Origin: Planctomycetota bacterium
GTDB taxonomy: Bacteria > Planctomycetota > Phycisphaerae > WQYP01
Length of the DNA: 63,652 bases
Reading direction: 5' to 3'
Assembly: GCA_021800165.1 (NCBI GenBank)
Contig: JAJYZF010000017.1
Span: 1-63,652 of the forward strand
Of the stretch, positions 37,660-46,746 are shown in pieces; within the stretch, counting starts at the first letter, position 1, and every line of letters begins with the position of its first letter. The position numbers and the translations under genes are program-made. Under the pieces are notes generated by a model. That model made no database searches, had not been told where the DNA came from, and worked only from the letters and a program-made list of their open reading frames with translations.

Positions 37660-39192
37660 TCAGTATTTACGGTCTAGAAGCCGATAACCGATGGCTTCAG
37701 TCACATGGGTGGGCGTAATAGCTTGCTGACCTTCCAAGTCGGCAATGGTACGCGCCACGCGTCGGATCTTGTCAAAGGCCCGCGCGCTCAAGCCGAGCTC
37801 TTCCATCGCCTGTTTCATCAAAAGCAGTGAGGTTTCATCCAAAGGGCAAAAGTCTTTGAGTTGTGCCGTTTTCATCGCGGCGTTGCTCATCGTGCCATCG
37901 TCTCCAAATCTTTTGGCCTGCACCCGGCGGGCGTTCTCCACCTGGGTCCGCATCTGGGTGGATGAGGTGCCCGCCGCTTTACTGGTTAAATCACGATACG
38001 TGACTGCGGGAACCTCCAGATGAATATCGATGCGGTCGAGCAACGGACCGGAAAGCTTGCTCATGTAGCGGTCCATAGCCGCCAAGTCGGTAGCCTTGGC
38101 ATTGCGACGATCCAGGGTTCCTTTTCCGCTGGCCGATGGATTCATCGCCGCCACCAGCATAAATCGCGCCGGGAAACTCACGCTGGAATGAGACCGTGCA
38201 ATAGTCACCATTCCGGACTCCAATGGTTGCCGCAGCATTTCCAGAACATGGCGGGAAAATTCCGGCAACTCATCTAAAAACAAAACTCCGTGATGGGCCA
38301 GTGATACTTCGCCCGGCCGTGGAATACTGCCTCCCCCGATCAGGGCCGCGCCACTGGCGGTATGGTGCGGCATGCGCACCGGACGTATCCGCAGCAGACT
38401 CGCTCCGCGTGGTAAAAGACCGCAGGCGGAATAGACCCGCGAGGTTTCCAGGGCCTCCTGCCGTGTCAGCGGCGGCAGAATGGTCGGCAGACGCTGGCAA
38501 AGCATGGTCTTGCCCGCACCGGGCGGCCCCAGCAGCAGCAAGTTATGCCGTCCTGCGGCCGCAATGGTCAAGGCTCGCTTGGCCAATTCCTGGCCGCGTA
38601 CATCCGCAAAATCGACTTCACCACTGGCTTCCGCCGGGTTCGCTTCGGGTTCGTCAACCTGCTCGGGTTCCAACGGCAGTTGCCCATTGAGAAAGCCGAC
38701 CAGCGTGGTCAAGCTGTCGATGGCGTAAACGTCAATGTCGGGCACCACGGCGGCCTCACGGGCATTGGCGGTAGGCAGCAGGATGCCTGCGAGTTTGCAT
38801 TCCGCTGCCAACATCGCCATGGAAAGGGCGCCCTTGATAGGACGAACCGAACCATCCAGAGCCAGTTCCCCCGCCACCAGATATTTTTTATAGTTATCTC
38901 CCTGAAGAACTTTCGCGGCATGAAGCACTCCCAGAGCAATGGGCAGTTCCAACGCGCTGCCTTCTTTTTTAATATCCGCCGGGGCCAAATTCACCAGCAA
39001 TCGCTCTTGGGGAAACCGGTAACCGCTGTTCACCATGGCTGTATGAATGCGGTCCAAAGATTCGCTGACGGCCTTATCCGCAAGGCCCACAATCAACGGA
39101 TCACCATATTCCCGGGAGGCCAGATTCACCTCCACTTCACAGCGGATGGCATCTATGCCCTGCAGGACGAAACTGTGAACCTTAGCCAACAT
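37660..39192 (-). CDS. YifB/ComM-family AAA+ ATPase (Mg-chelatase-like) lacking the CPCG cysteines
   Basis: Helicase-like AAA+ protein; ComM of Vibrio drives branch migration during natural transformation. The N-terminal Lon-S5-like domain (MLAKVHSFVLQGIDA, VNLAPADIKKEGSALELPIALG) is followed by a Mg-chelatase ATPase with Walker A GPPGAGKT (222-229), Walker B GVLFLDELPEF and the sensor region SGPLLDRIDIHLEVPAV. In most members AMNPCPCG and two more cysteines follow Walker B; here the sequence is NPSASG (351-356) and all four cysteines are missing. ATG 39192 has GGAGAG upstream. It is divergent from the zinc-ribbon gene. Confidence 0.9.
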   Translation of the reverse strand: MLAKVHSFVLQGIDAIRCEVEVNLASREYGDPLIVGLADKAVSESLDRIHTAMVNSGYRFPQERLLVNLAPADIKKEGSALELPIALGVLHAAKVLQGDNYKKYLVAGELALDGSVRPIKGALSMAMLAAECKLAGILLPTANAREAAVVPDIDVYAIDSLTTLVGFLNGQLPLEPEQVDEPEANPAEASGEVDFADVRGQELAKRALTIAAAGRHNLLLLGPPGAGKTMLCQRLPTILPPLTRQEALETSRVYSACGLLPRGASLLRIRPVRMPHHTASGAALIGGGSIPRPGEVSLAHHGVLFLDELPEFSRHVLEMLRQPLESGMVTIARSHSSVSFPARFMLVAAMNPSASGKGTLDRRNAKATDLAAMDRYMSKLSGPLLDRIDIHLEVPAVTYRDLTSKAAGTSSTQMRTQVENARRVQAKRFGDDGTMSNAAMKTAQLKDFCPLDETSLLLMKQAMEELGLSARAFDKIRRVARTIADLEGQQAITPTHVTEAIGYRLLDRKY

Positions 39193-39371
39193 GGAATTCT
39201 CTCCATAAAGTAATGCGTAAGGTACGCGGACGCAGCGCAAATGCCAAGTGCAGACCGACCGGGAAAGATTTTTATCCATCCCTGGGGGGCGCGGCCGGAT
39301 GATCCTCGGCCGCCGGGTGGCGTGAAACGAACTCTCATGCTAGTATGGTTTTTTAGACTGGAGGTGACATG

Positions 39372-40145
39372 ATGGCGTCTTTTGTTACGATTCCATCTTT
39401 ATTGGCTTTGTTCCGCATCGATCGTGACCTTCACGAATACCAAATCGCTTTAGAAGCACTGTTAAAAGATCAGGTCGCATTGGAAGCTAAAATCGGTGCC
39501 ATAGCCGCGGATATAGCCCAACAGGAGGCGGCCGCACTGAAACTACAGGCTTCCATTGGGGCTCAGGATCTGGATCTTAAAACGCGGCAGGCACATATCG
39601 AAAAAATGCGCGAAGCACTCAACAGTACCAAGACCAATAAGGAATATTCAGCCATTCTGGTACAGATATCCGCCGAAAAGGCCGAGGTCAGCAAGCTCGA
39701 GGCGGCCATGCTGGAGAACATGGAACAACTTGAAAAAGATCAGGCGGCCACGGTAGCCGCCCGTGAACAGTTGGCCCTGCAACAGGGCCTTTTAGCCACC
39801 GCCCAGGGCGAAAGTGAGACCCGGGCAACGGAACTGCGCGGCCATATCGATCGGCTCAACGTGGTGCGCAGCGGCTGCGTGACCAAAGTCCCGGCCGAGG
39901 CTCTCAAACAATATGACCGGCTACGGCGTAAATATCCGGGTGATGCCATGGCCCCGGTCGAATTTGACGATGATGATCTGGATAACATCAGTTGTGGGGG
40001 CTGCTTTATGGCCTTGAATATGGAAGATGTTAACCAACTACGCGGCCGCGACGAAATCCGGCGCTGTAACGCGTGCAGTCGAATTTTGTACTTGCCCGAA
40101 ACCCAGGCGAACGAAAAAACTCGCGCCGGAGAGCAGCACGCCTGA
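39372..40145 (+). CDS. Coiled-coil protein with C4-type zinc ribbon (CT398/DUF164-like)
   Basis: Residues about 5-180 are a continuous alpha-helical coiled coil rich in Ala, Glu, Lys and Gln, and the C-terminus is a zinc ribbon (SCGGCFMALN...CNACSRILYLPE), the layout of the CT398/YbgI-type C4 ribbon family. Those proteins are reported to bind sigma-54 and flagellar proteins in Chlamydia, and elsewhere are often adjacent to RNase H, as here. A perfect GGAGGTGA lies at 39360-39367; the second ATG (39372) is better spaced than the first (39369). The sigma-54 connection is noteworthy given the -24/-12 elements near the right end. Confidence 0.85.
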   Translation: MASFVTIPSLLALFRIDRDLHEYQIALEALLKDQVALEAKIGAIAADIAQQEAAALKLQASIGAQDLDLKTRQAHIEKMREALNSTKTNKEYSAILVQISAEKAEVSKLEAAMLENMEQLEKDQAATVAAREQLALQQGLLATAQGESETRATELRGHIDRLNVVRSGCVTKVPAEALKQYDRLRRKYPGDAMAPVEFDDDDLDNISCGGCFMALNMEDVNQLRGRDEIRRCNACSRILYLPETQANEKTRAGEQHA

Positions 40146-40187
40146 ACCCGTTTCCCAAACCACTCTATTTTTTTACGGTGCTTATTC

Positions 40188-40643
40188 ATGGATGATCATT
40201 GCTCCCGCAAACTCCTGCTGCAATTTGATGGCGGTTCTCGTGGCAATCCAGGACCGGCGGGCATAGGAGTTACCCTGGCCACACCGGAGGGCAAAACGGT
40301 CTATGAACTAGCCGAGTTTCTGGGTAACCATACCAACAACTTCGCCGAATACACCGCCCTCATCCGTGGCCTGGCCGCGGCGGTTGAGCTTGGTGCAACC
40401 GAGTTGGTAATTCGTGCGGATAGCCAACTGGTGGTCCGCCAAATTCAGGGCCAGTATCGGGTTAAAAGTCCGGATATCCGCCCCCTGTATCAGCAAGCCA
40501 TGGCCCTGTTGAATAAGGTCCCCAAGTGGTCCATCAGTCACCTGTATCGAGAAGATAACTCGCGGGCTGATACCTTGGCCAACTTGGCCATGGACGGCCG
40601 AACAAAAGTTGAATTCCGCCCCCCGGCGATTGCCGGAAAATGA
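40188..40643 (+). CDS. RNase H family protein (RNase HI-like)
   Basis: Cleaves the RNA strand of RNA-DNA hybrids. The carboxylate set is visible: LQFDGGSRGNPGPAG (first Asp), NFAEYTALI (Glu), VIRADSQLVV (Asp) and REDNSRADTLAN (final Asp). The 151-residue chain lacks the basic protrusion of E. coli RNase HI, as in Bacillus YpdQ/YpeP-like and archaeal proteins. It lies 42 bases after the zinc-ribbon gene and is probably co-transcribed. Confidence 0.92.
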   Translation: MDDHCSRKLLLQFDGGSRGNPGPAGIGVTLATPEGKTVYELAEFLGNHTNNFAEYTALIRGLAAAVELGATELVIRADSQLVVRQIQGQYRVKSPDIRPLYQQAMALLNKVPKWSISHLYREDNSRADTLANLAMDGRTKVEFRPPAIAGK

Positions 40644-41113
40644 ATCTGCGGTCTGGGGCTGAGCTGCTCGAACGATCCGGCCTCTTATGCCCCGATACTT
40701 AATCCAAGCGTCCTGATTCGGATACCGCTAAACGCATGGCATCCGCGGCCGCAGCACTCGGCAAGCCACCCATGTGAGTATCTTCCCGTCCGCGCTCGCC
40801 GGTCTCAATAGCTTAAATCCTTGACTCCCTGCCTGATAACGATAGTATTAGGCCGTCGCTGACAGCGTCGTGCCCATTGTAGTTCAGGCCGGCGGTGGCC
40901 GGTAGATCGTTGTCCAGGACAACAGGCCCACAAGAGGCGAACCTGTACCGTTAATTGGCGAGGCAGATAACCAAGCCTTGGCGAACATTGGCGGTAGACC
41001 GGCGGAACAAGCCAACCAAGACGTTGGCACACTTAGGGAATCAGAGGTCGGACGGCGTTGCCATGGGGCGTTAGAGACTTCATGCAGACCGCAGTCCGGA
41101 TGCTGTTAACTTC
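40644..41113. other. 470-bp stretch without a gene
   Basis: No open frame with coding features and no RNase P, tmRNA or SRP RNA core motif was found on either strand. A perfect 15-base palindrome, GTTGTCCAGGACAAC, lies at 40909-40923 and could be an operator for the permease gene downstream. GC-rich dyads occur near 40886-40902. Confidence 0.4.
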
Positions 41114-43231
41114 ATGGCCAAAACAATGGCAAAACCCACCGAGCGCCCGCGCGAACTTAGCGCACCCCATGCTGGTGCCATCTTGTATGGCGACTGGGGA
41201 ACCAGTCGATTTTATGTACTGGGCTTGGCGTTTTACTACAGCCTTTATGCAAGCTTCTGGTATGTCCTGGGCGTGGGCATATTGGTGGTGATGGCGGGTT
41301 GGTCCTATTCGGTAATTTGCCGGTGCTTTCCGGATGGCGGCGGAGTTTATTCTTCCGCCCGGCAGATCAGCAATAATCTTGCCGTCATCGGGGCGTTGCT
41401 GCTTTGCGCGGATTATATTGTCACCGCAGCCATGTCCGCCTTTGACGGATTGGAATACCTCGGTGTGCCGGATGCCGGCCATCTGATTCCACCGCTGGCC
41501 ATTGCCGGTATCGTGGCCATCGGCATTTTCAATTATTTTGGTTTGCGGAAGGTAGGCTGGGGAGCTTTGATTATCGCGATGGCCACCATGGTGCTTACCG
41601 CCATCATCGCCATATACAGCATTCCGCATTTGGCCACAGGCTGGCATCGTATTACGCCGTTTAGCCATCTGACTAACCATCTGCCGCAGCGGTGGTACAC
41701 ATTTGTCAATGTGGTGCTGGCGCTCTCCGGAGTGGAAGCGGTAGCCAACATGACTGGCGTGATGGTACCGCCCGTCAAAAGGACCGCCAAACGAACCATT
41801 TTCCCGGTGATGGCGGAAGTGGTCATATTAAATATCGTTTTGGCCATCGGCATGTCGGCCCTAACGCCAAATCCAGCCAACCCGGCCGGCAAATTCACAC
41901 AGCCGCAGGTTCGTTTGCAGGCTGCGGTGCAGCCCTATACCAACACCCATCCGGATTGGCAGGTCAAACCCGCCGAAAAGGCCCACATGGCAAAGTTGGA
42001 ACCCAATTATCAGAGACAAAACGATATTCAAAATGCCGCTCTGCGAGTGATGGCCACGGATTTTGTGGGCAAATGGTTCGGCTGGGTGTGCGGCATTATT
42101 TTTGGCCTGCTGCTTTTTTCGGCAGTCAACACCGCCATTGGTGCCATGATGAGTATTCAATACACCATGTCGCGTAGCCGGGAATTACCGGAAATTCTTC
42201 ATCGTTTGAATCGCTTTGGCGTGCCGGCCATCGCCCTGATTCCCGCCGTACTGGTGCCCATCATCGTTCTTTCTCTTTTTCACAACTTAGCTACCTTGGC
42301 TGATTTATACGCAATTGGTGTGGTGGGAGCGATCACCATCAACATTGGCAGCACGGCGACGAACAAGAATCTGAAGATAAAACCATGGGAACGCGCCGGA
42401 CTTTTTATCACCGGAGCGGTCATGTTGTGTGTGGAGATAACCCTGGCCGCCACCAAACGCGATGCCCTTATTTTTGTGCTCTGCGTGCTGGGTGCCGGCC
42501 TGCTGGCCCGATTTTATGCCCAACATCTGCGCAAACGCTATCAGACCCAAAGCGCACTGATTGGTGGAATCGTCTGCGGACTGCTGGCCCTGTTCCTGCT
42601 CATCAGAGGCGCGATGATCTGGCATTCGAAAACACCCTACGATGCCCTGTATTTTCTCGTTTGGGCGATCCTGCTTGGGCTGCTGGCCGCGCTAGCCATG
42701 TATCAGTGCGGGCTGGAACTGGGACGGGCCCGCGCCCGGGGGGAAATTGCCGTTCCGCCTGAGCCTACACCAGTAACACCCGCCCGCGCTACCCTTCCAC
42801 CGCCCACGGCCGATGTGGACCGTCCGCGCGTCTTGGTAGCCACTACCGGTGCCCCGGCGCTGCTGGAGTTTGCGGCTAAATATGCGGCTCAGATCAATGG
42901 TTTTTTATTTGTGTTATACGTACGCCACCTGAACCTCTCGTTTGTCGCCCAGGCGCAAGGTCCCACCTTGGAAGAAGACGGGCCAGCCCGTCAAACCTTT
43001 GAGTTAGCACAGGAATTCTGCCTGCAAAAAAATATACCGATGGAAGCCATCTACGCCGTCTCGCAGGATGTGGCGTATACCATTCTCGATTTTGCCGCCA
43101 CTTATGGTGTGGAAGCTGTTTTAATGGGCGTTTCCAAGCGTAGCCTGCTGGCCCGCAGCTTGCAGGGAGATATTCTCACCGCAGTCGCCAACCAGTTACC
43201 GCAGGATATAACCCTCCTGGTACATGCTTAG
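41114..43231 (+). CDS. APC-superfamily amino-acid permease fused to a universal stress protein domain
   Basis: Residues about 20-530 form a 12-helix permease of the amino acid-polyamine-organocation type (AILYGDWGTSRFYVLG replaces the usual GAIIGSGIF-like first helix; also PDGGGVYSSARQISNN and VVLALSGVEAVANMTG). A soluble loop near residues 245-305 is unusually long. After a Pro-rich linker (about 545-565), residues 570-705 form a USP domain (PRVLVATTGAPALLEFAAKYA, then AATYGVEAVLMGVSKRS), which in other proteins binds ATP or AMP. Substrate is unknown. The ribosome site before ATG 41114 is weak. Confidence 0.87.
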   Translation: MAKTMAKPTERPRELSAPHAGAILYGDWGTSRFYVLGLAFYYSLYASFWYVLGVGILVVMAGWSYSVICRCFPDGGGVYSSARQISNNLAVIGALLLCADYIVTAAMSAFDGLEYLGVPDAGHLIPPLAIAGIVAIGIFNYFGLRKVGWGALIIAMATMVLTAIIAIYSIPHLATGWHRITPFSHLTNHLPQRWYTFVNVVLALSGVEAVANMTGVMVPPVKRTAKRTIFPVMAEVVILNIVLAIGMSALTPNPANPAGKFTQPQVRLQAAVQPYTNTHPDWQVKPAEKAHMAKLEPNYQRQNDIQNAALRVMATDFVGKWFGWVCGIIFGLLLFSAVNTAIGAMMSIQYTMSRSRELPEILHRLNRFGVPAIALIPAVLVPIIVLSLFHNLATLADLYAIGVVGAITINIGSTATNKNLKIKPWERAGLFITGAVMLCVEITLAATKRDALIFVLCVLGAGLLARFYAQHLRKRYQTQSALIGGIVCGLLALFLLIRGAMIWHSKTPYDALYFLVWAILLGLLAALAMYQCGLELGRARARGEIAVPPEPTPVTPARATLPPPTADVDRPRVLVATTGAPALLEFAAKYAAQINGFLFVLYVRHLNLSFVAQAQGPTLEEDGPARQTFELAQEFCLQKNIPMEAIYAVSQDVAYTILDFAATYGVEAVLMGVSKRSLLARSLQGDILTAVANQLPQDITLLVHA

Positions 43232-43280
43232 AGTGGCGTTAAGCCCACGTTCAAAAAAAGTAAGGTTAACCACGACTGAC

Positions 43281-43943
43281 ATGAAAGCTTCAACGACGAT
43301 GAATAACCCGACCAACAACCCATTGCCGCTTACCGACACCCGCTGGATCCATCATTCCGACGCCGACATTCCCGACGCCATTCAAGGCCTGATTTTTGAC
43401 TTGGACGGAACCCTGCTGGACACCATGGCGGTGCACTACCATGCCTGGCTGACGGCCCTGGCGGAAACCAATATTACGTTTACGGAATCACGATTTTACG
43501 CCTTGGCCGGCACACCAACCGAAAAAATAGCCTCGATCTTGTGTGCCGAACATGGGCACCCGGCCGCCGCCATCGCCCACGCCAAGGAACAGCATTTTCT
43601 CGCCCGCCTGCCGGAGACTAAACCCGTGCAGCCGGTCGTGGCTCTGGCCCGTCGGGAATTGGGCCGCCGCCAATTGGCCGTCGCCAGCGGTGGAGCGCGA
43701 TCCGTGGTGATGCGGGAGCTGGCCCTTATCGGGATGGAGAATTTTTTCCCGGTAGTGGTTTGCGCCGATGACGTCCGTCATGGAAAACCAGCTCCGGATA
43801 CATTTCTGGAAGCGGCGCGACGCATGGGGTTAATGCCGCGGCATTGCGCCGTTTATGAAGATGCCGAATTGGGATTTCAAGCGGCGCATGCGGCGGGCAT
43901 GTATGCCGTCGATGTACGTCCCTGGTACGTACCACGTCGATAA
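43281..43943 (+). CDS. HAD-superfamily phosphatase/phosphomutase (beta-phosphoglucomutase-like)
   Basis: Cytosolic HAD hydrolase of subfamily IA. Motif I is FDLDGTLLDTM with the nucleophile Asp, motif II the Ser/Thr in LAVASGG, motif III the Lys in RHGKPAPDTFLEAA and motif IV YEDAELGFQAAHAAGM. The cap is a small helical bundle, as in sugar-phosphate phosphatases and beta-phosphoglucomutase. Three starts are possible: 43224 (overlapping the permease stop), 43281 and 43299; none has a strong ribosome site. The stop lies directly at the foot of a bidirectional hairpin shared with the convergent cytochrome gene. Confidence 0.87.
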   Translation: MKASTTMNNPTNNPLPLTDTRWIHHSDADIPDAIQGLIFDLDGTLLDTMAVHYHAWLTALAETNITFTESRFYALAGTPTEKIASILCAEHGHPAAAIAHAKEQHFLARLPETKPVQPVVALARRELGRRQLAVASGGARSVVMRELALIGMENFFPVVVCADDVRHGKPAPDTFLEAARRMGLMPRHCAVYEDAELGFQAAHAAGMYAVDVRPWYVPRR

Positions 43944-43978
43944 AAACTCCGGCCGCACGATCACTCACGCGGCCGGAG
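43942..43978 (-). terminator. Rho-independent terminator of the porin-cytochrome operon
   Basis: Perfect 10-base stem CTCCGGCCGC (43947-43956) / GCGGCCGGAG (43969-43978) with a 12-base loop. Read leftward it is followed by TTTTT (43946-43942), a textbook intrinsic terminator 75 bases beyond the cytochrome stop. It also touches the HAD stop codon. Confidence 0.85.
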
Positions 43979-44052
43979 ATTATCGACCAGAGCAGGTGGC
44001 CATGGAAAAACCGCCAACTGCATCCGGCAAACCTATCCGTCTTTAAGCCCAC

Positions 44053-44409
44053 TCAATGGGCGCTGGCGCTTTTGAGAAATGCCAGCACTTTGCGGGCCTG
44101 CTCACCGGTCAGGCCGGCCTTGAGACGCATATATTGCACAATCACACCCCATTGGGCCGGAGTATATTGCGACGGGGAACGCAACTGGTGGCACCGCATG
44201 CAATTTTCCGACCAGATCTGGGCACCAGTTTCAGTCTTGGCCGGATCTTTAATGGCTAAAGGCCAGATAGCCGCTGTTTTGGCCGTCTTTTTCGCCGCGG
44301 GCTTACTGCCGCTGCCGTTATTGGAACACCCGGCCATGAGCGCCAGGCCGGCCGTGGCCAGGCTCACCAACACAATCGTACGAATGGTAGAGATATTCTT
44401 GAACTTCAT
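44053..44409 (-). CDS. Small c-type cytochrome lipoprotein
   Basis: 118 residues with signal peptide, lipobox LMAGC (Cys28), a Lys/Ala-rich linker and one heme-attachment motif CMRCH (about residues 70-74). Downstream PAQWGVIVQYMRLKAGLTGEQARKVL supplies a possible Met ligand and ends in the helix typical of small cytochromes. It should be anchored in the membrane facing the periplasm and shuttle electrons. GAGGAG precedes ATG 44409. It lies 53 bases after the porin gene and is closed by the terminator at 43942-43978. Confidence 0.88.
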   Translation of the reverse strand: MKFKNISTIRTIVLVSLATAGLALMAGCSNNGSGSKPAAKKTAKTAAIWPLAIKDPAKTETGAQIWSENCMRCHQLRSPSQYTPAQWGVIVQYMRLKAGLTGEQARKVLAFLKSASAH

Positions 44410-44462
44410 GATGTACTCCTCAAATCAAAGTAGACTTAAAGTCCTTATTCCTGCAACGAACC

Positions 44463-45812
44463 TTAGATGCCCACGGCAAACTGCATGAACATGGCATCAC
44501 TGCCGTGCTGGTCAGGGACATTGTCAAATTCATATTCGAATTTGAGCACCGCATTGGAATGCAGCCAGTAATCCAACCCCACGCTGTAGCGCTGCTCATG
44601 CATGGCTCCGGACGTTTGCACTCCTGTGACCGGGCCATCCGTGCGGTCGTATCGGAATGCCACCATCATCTTGTCTAAATATTTAATACCGCACATGCTG
44701 GGCTGATAAGCCACGTCAATCTGGCCGCCGTTGGAATTATTCCCAAAAGCTGGAGGCGAGGTGGGATTACCGGGCAATATGCCGCCTTGGCCAACCTGCT
44801 CCCAAGTCCAGCCGCCACGGAATTTCACAAAGCCTTCGATCTTTTTATTAAAGTAATAGCTGTTGAAGTCCACCGCTTGAATCCAGGAATCACTCTTGGT
44901 CAGGGCACCGGAGTTGGTCGGACTGGCCCATTCGGCTGAATAGCCGATTTCGACGTTGGGAATCGGCAGATAGCTGATCCGACCGCCCACCGTCTTGGCG
45001 TTTTGATTGGCCGTGAAGTTGTCGTAGCTGAGTTGATTCGGCACGCCGGAGGTGCCAATAAATTCCGGCCCATTGCTGACAAAAAGAAAATAAGTCAGAT
45101 ATCCCAGATTATCTGGTGCTGGAATACCGCCGCGTGTCCAGATGCCAAGCTCGTTGGGTGGAAGCAAATTATCTTCCAGAGAGCCATCTACCAGCCAACG
45201 ATTCCATGGTGCCGGATTGTAATTACCGACGATTCCTCCGATCGGGCTGGTAATCAGGCCGCCACCGACGGTCATGTAATCGCCAAGTTCATAGTTGATG
45301 TTGGCCGCACCAATATCCGCAGCGCTGCCACCGGCCTGACCGCTGGCGGTATAAAAGTCAAAAGCCGTGTTCACAAAGATTTTCTTATCAATGCGTACCT
45401 GAATCATCGGGCTGGAATCAGCGTAAAAAGTGGAATTGCCACCCGATTTATTTTGAAACTGAACATTCACATCTCCGGCGATCAACACTTGAATGTTGCC
45501 CGGCTCCAGCGCGGCTTCCTTCTCGCTTAGCTTCATCACCTGCCGGGAGAGCCGTTTGATCGCGCGTCTGGTAGCTCGTTCATTGATGCTCGGCGCGGCC
45601 TGCTGCACCGCTTTCATCTGTTTCTGTTGGGCCGCCATCTGCTTTTGCATGTGGGCCATCTGTTGCTGCATGGCCTGCATCTGCGATTTGAGCACGCTGT
45701 ACTTTTTCTGCAACTGCTGGTAATTGGAAGAATCCGCCGCCCGGACATTGCCGACCGTCGTCGCGGCCACAGCCGCCGCCAATAGGAGGGGTAAGGTGAT
45801 GCGTTTTCCCAT
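44463..45812 (-). CDS. Outer-membrane porin-like beta-barrel with N-terminal coiled coil
   Basis: Signal peptide (cleavage after VRA), a Met/Gln-rich coiled coil (about residues 33-72, MQAMQQQMAHMQKQMAA), then about 340 residues with alternating beta-strand pattern, many Gly/Asn/Tyr turns and a terminal strand ending in FAVGI. The coiled coil is like those that trimerise or tether planctomycete porins. The barrel resembles phosphate-selective-type porins (Porin_O_P) in style, but no selectivity can be inferred. AAAGGA precedes ATG 45812. The downstream cytochrome gene is co-transcribed; tandem hairpin repeats lie 200-500 bases upstream. Confidence 0.82.
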   Translation of the reverse strand: MGKRITLPLLLAAAVAATTVGNVRAADSSNYQQLQKKYSVLKSQMQAMQQQMAHMQKQMAAQQKQMKAVQQAAPSINERATRRAIKRLSRQVMKLSEKEAALEPGNIQVLIAGDVNVQFQNKSGGNSTFYADSSPMIQVRIDKKIFVNTAFDFYTASGQAGGSAADIGAANINYELGDYMTVGGGLITSPIGGIVGNYNPAPWNRWLVDGSLEDNLLPPNELGIWTRGGIPAPDNLGYLTYFLFVSNGPEFIGTSGVPNQLSYDNFTANQNAKTVGGRISYLPIPNVEIGYSAEWASPTNSGALTKSDSWIQAVDFNSYYFNKKIEGFVKFRGGWTWEQVGQGGILPGNPTSPPAFGNNSNGGQIDVAYQPSMCGIKYLDKMMVAFRYDRTDGPVTGVQTSGAMHEQRYSVGLDYWLHSNAVLKFEYEFDNVPDQHGSDAMFMQFAVGI

Positions 45813-46028
45813 GGGTGGTTCCTTTCTCTAGAAAATAGTGATCGACATAAGCCATTCCACAATTTTGTACTCACTACGCTCATAGGGCTATCAAAACACC
45901 AAGCCCCGCATACATGTACATCCTCCAGTGTCGGATAAAATCCGACCAATTTTATAACGCCGCAGATATTGCGGCCCAACCGACACGCACCGGAAAGAAT
46001 TGTATCCAACCAGGTAACCGTGTCAAAT

Positions 46029-46111
46029 AAAAAAAGGTGGGGGGCGAGGTCTGGTGCGTCGGCGAACTACAAACAAACAACCTCGTCCCCACACCCTACT
46101 TCAAGTACCTT
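46029..46111 (-). repeat. Structured repeat, copy 1 (hairpin with T-tract on minus strand)
   Basis: Arms 46036-46049 and 46081-46095 pair over 13 base pairs with one G/A mismatch and one bulged T; 26 central bases are identical to copy 2. Read leftward, the stem is followed by seven T residues, like an intrinsic terminator with an unusually long conserved loop. Confidence 0.75.
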
Positions 46112-46238
46112 GGCAGATCCTGAACGCTATCCTACCGATCCGCCGCATTTTATCAGGAGATTCGTCCCGATTGATCCGGAAAAATCTCTACGAAACCACC
46201 GTCTCGATACTCCTTGCTATTTTAATCACGGCCAACTT

Positions 46239-46321
46239 AAAAAAGGTGAGGGGCGGGATCTGGTGCGTCGGCGAACTACAAACATACAACCCCGTCCCTG
46301 CACCTTTACTTAAAGTACCCT
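46239..46321 (-). repeat. Structured repeat, copy 2
   Basis: Arms 46245-46257 and 46290-46304, same mismatch and bulge positions as copy 1, and six T residues on the minus strand. Relative to copy 1 an A-T pair is replaced by G-C and a G-C by G-T, so the stem is conserved while its sequence varies. Confidence 0.75.
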
Positions 46322-46614
46322 TAGGTCTTTAGTTCACAGAAAACTACGCTGTCATTCTGTGCTATTCGTGCCGCAGTAGCTTTACCTGTCCGGCCACGAA
46401 CAGATTCAACAAGAGTCATCATCGTATGAACAACGCATCCGCGAAATCGGATAAACTCCCAAAAACATATCGGGCTTAGGCCTTATCTGCGGTTAAAGGA
46501 TTCACCTAAGGCCTGATAGGTGAAAGTCTTAGGCGGGACCATGTTGACCGCCATGCCGCAGTGCGAACCTGCCGGCAATATTAACTGCCCCCTTGGAAGT
46601 CCGCCCGGATGCTG

Positions 46615-46642
46615 TTACAAAATCACTGCCATGCGTTACACT
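46615..46642 (+). promoter_or_regulatory. Possible promoter of the accA operon
   Basis: TTACAA (46615-46620), 16 bases, TACACT (46637-46642), each matching consensus in four of six bases, about 105 bases before the accA start. Confidence 0.33.
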
Positions 46643-46746
46643 ATTAAGCTGGCGCTACGGGTGCTAGATCAAGACTGATTGGGCCTGCTGGTCGGCACTG
46701 ATTGTTCCTGTTTTCGATCGGCCAAGCCCGCACTGGAGAATCCACC

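Larger units (their letters stand above)
45813..46746. other. Long intergenic region between porin and accA
   Basis: 934 bases with no credible gene. It contains two copies of a structured repeat (46029-46111 and 46239-46321), a perfect 8-base stem-loop TTCACCTA-8-TAGGTGAA (46501-46524) and a possible accA promoter (46615-46642). The leftward porin operon and rightward accA operon must both start here. Confidence 0.6.

Noticed and set aside
40644..41113. RNase P RNA or another housekeeping RNA after the RNase H gene
   Set aside because: The conserved cores of RNase P RNA, tmRNA and SRP RNA are not present on either strand.
46029..46321. Short open frames within the tandem repeats encoding similar peptides
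   Set aside because: The stems covary and the frames differ in length and stop position, which fits structured DNA/RNA rather than coding.
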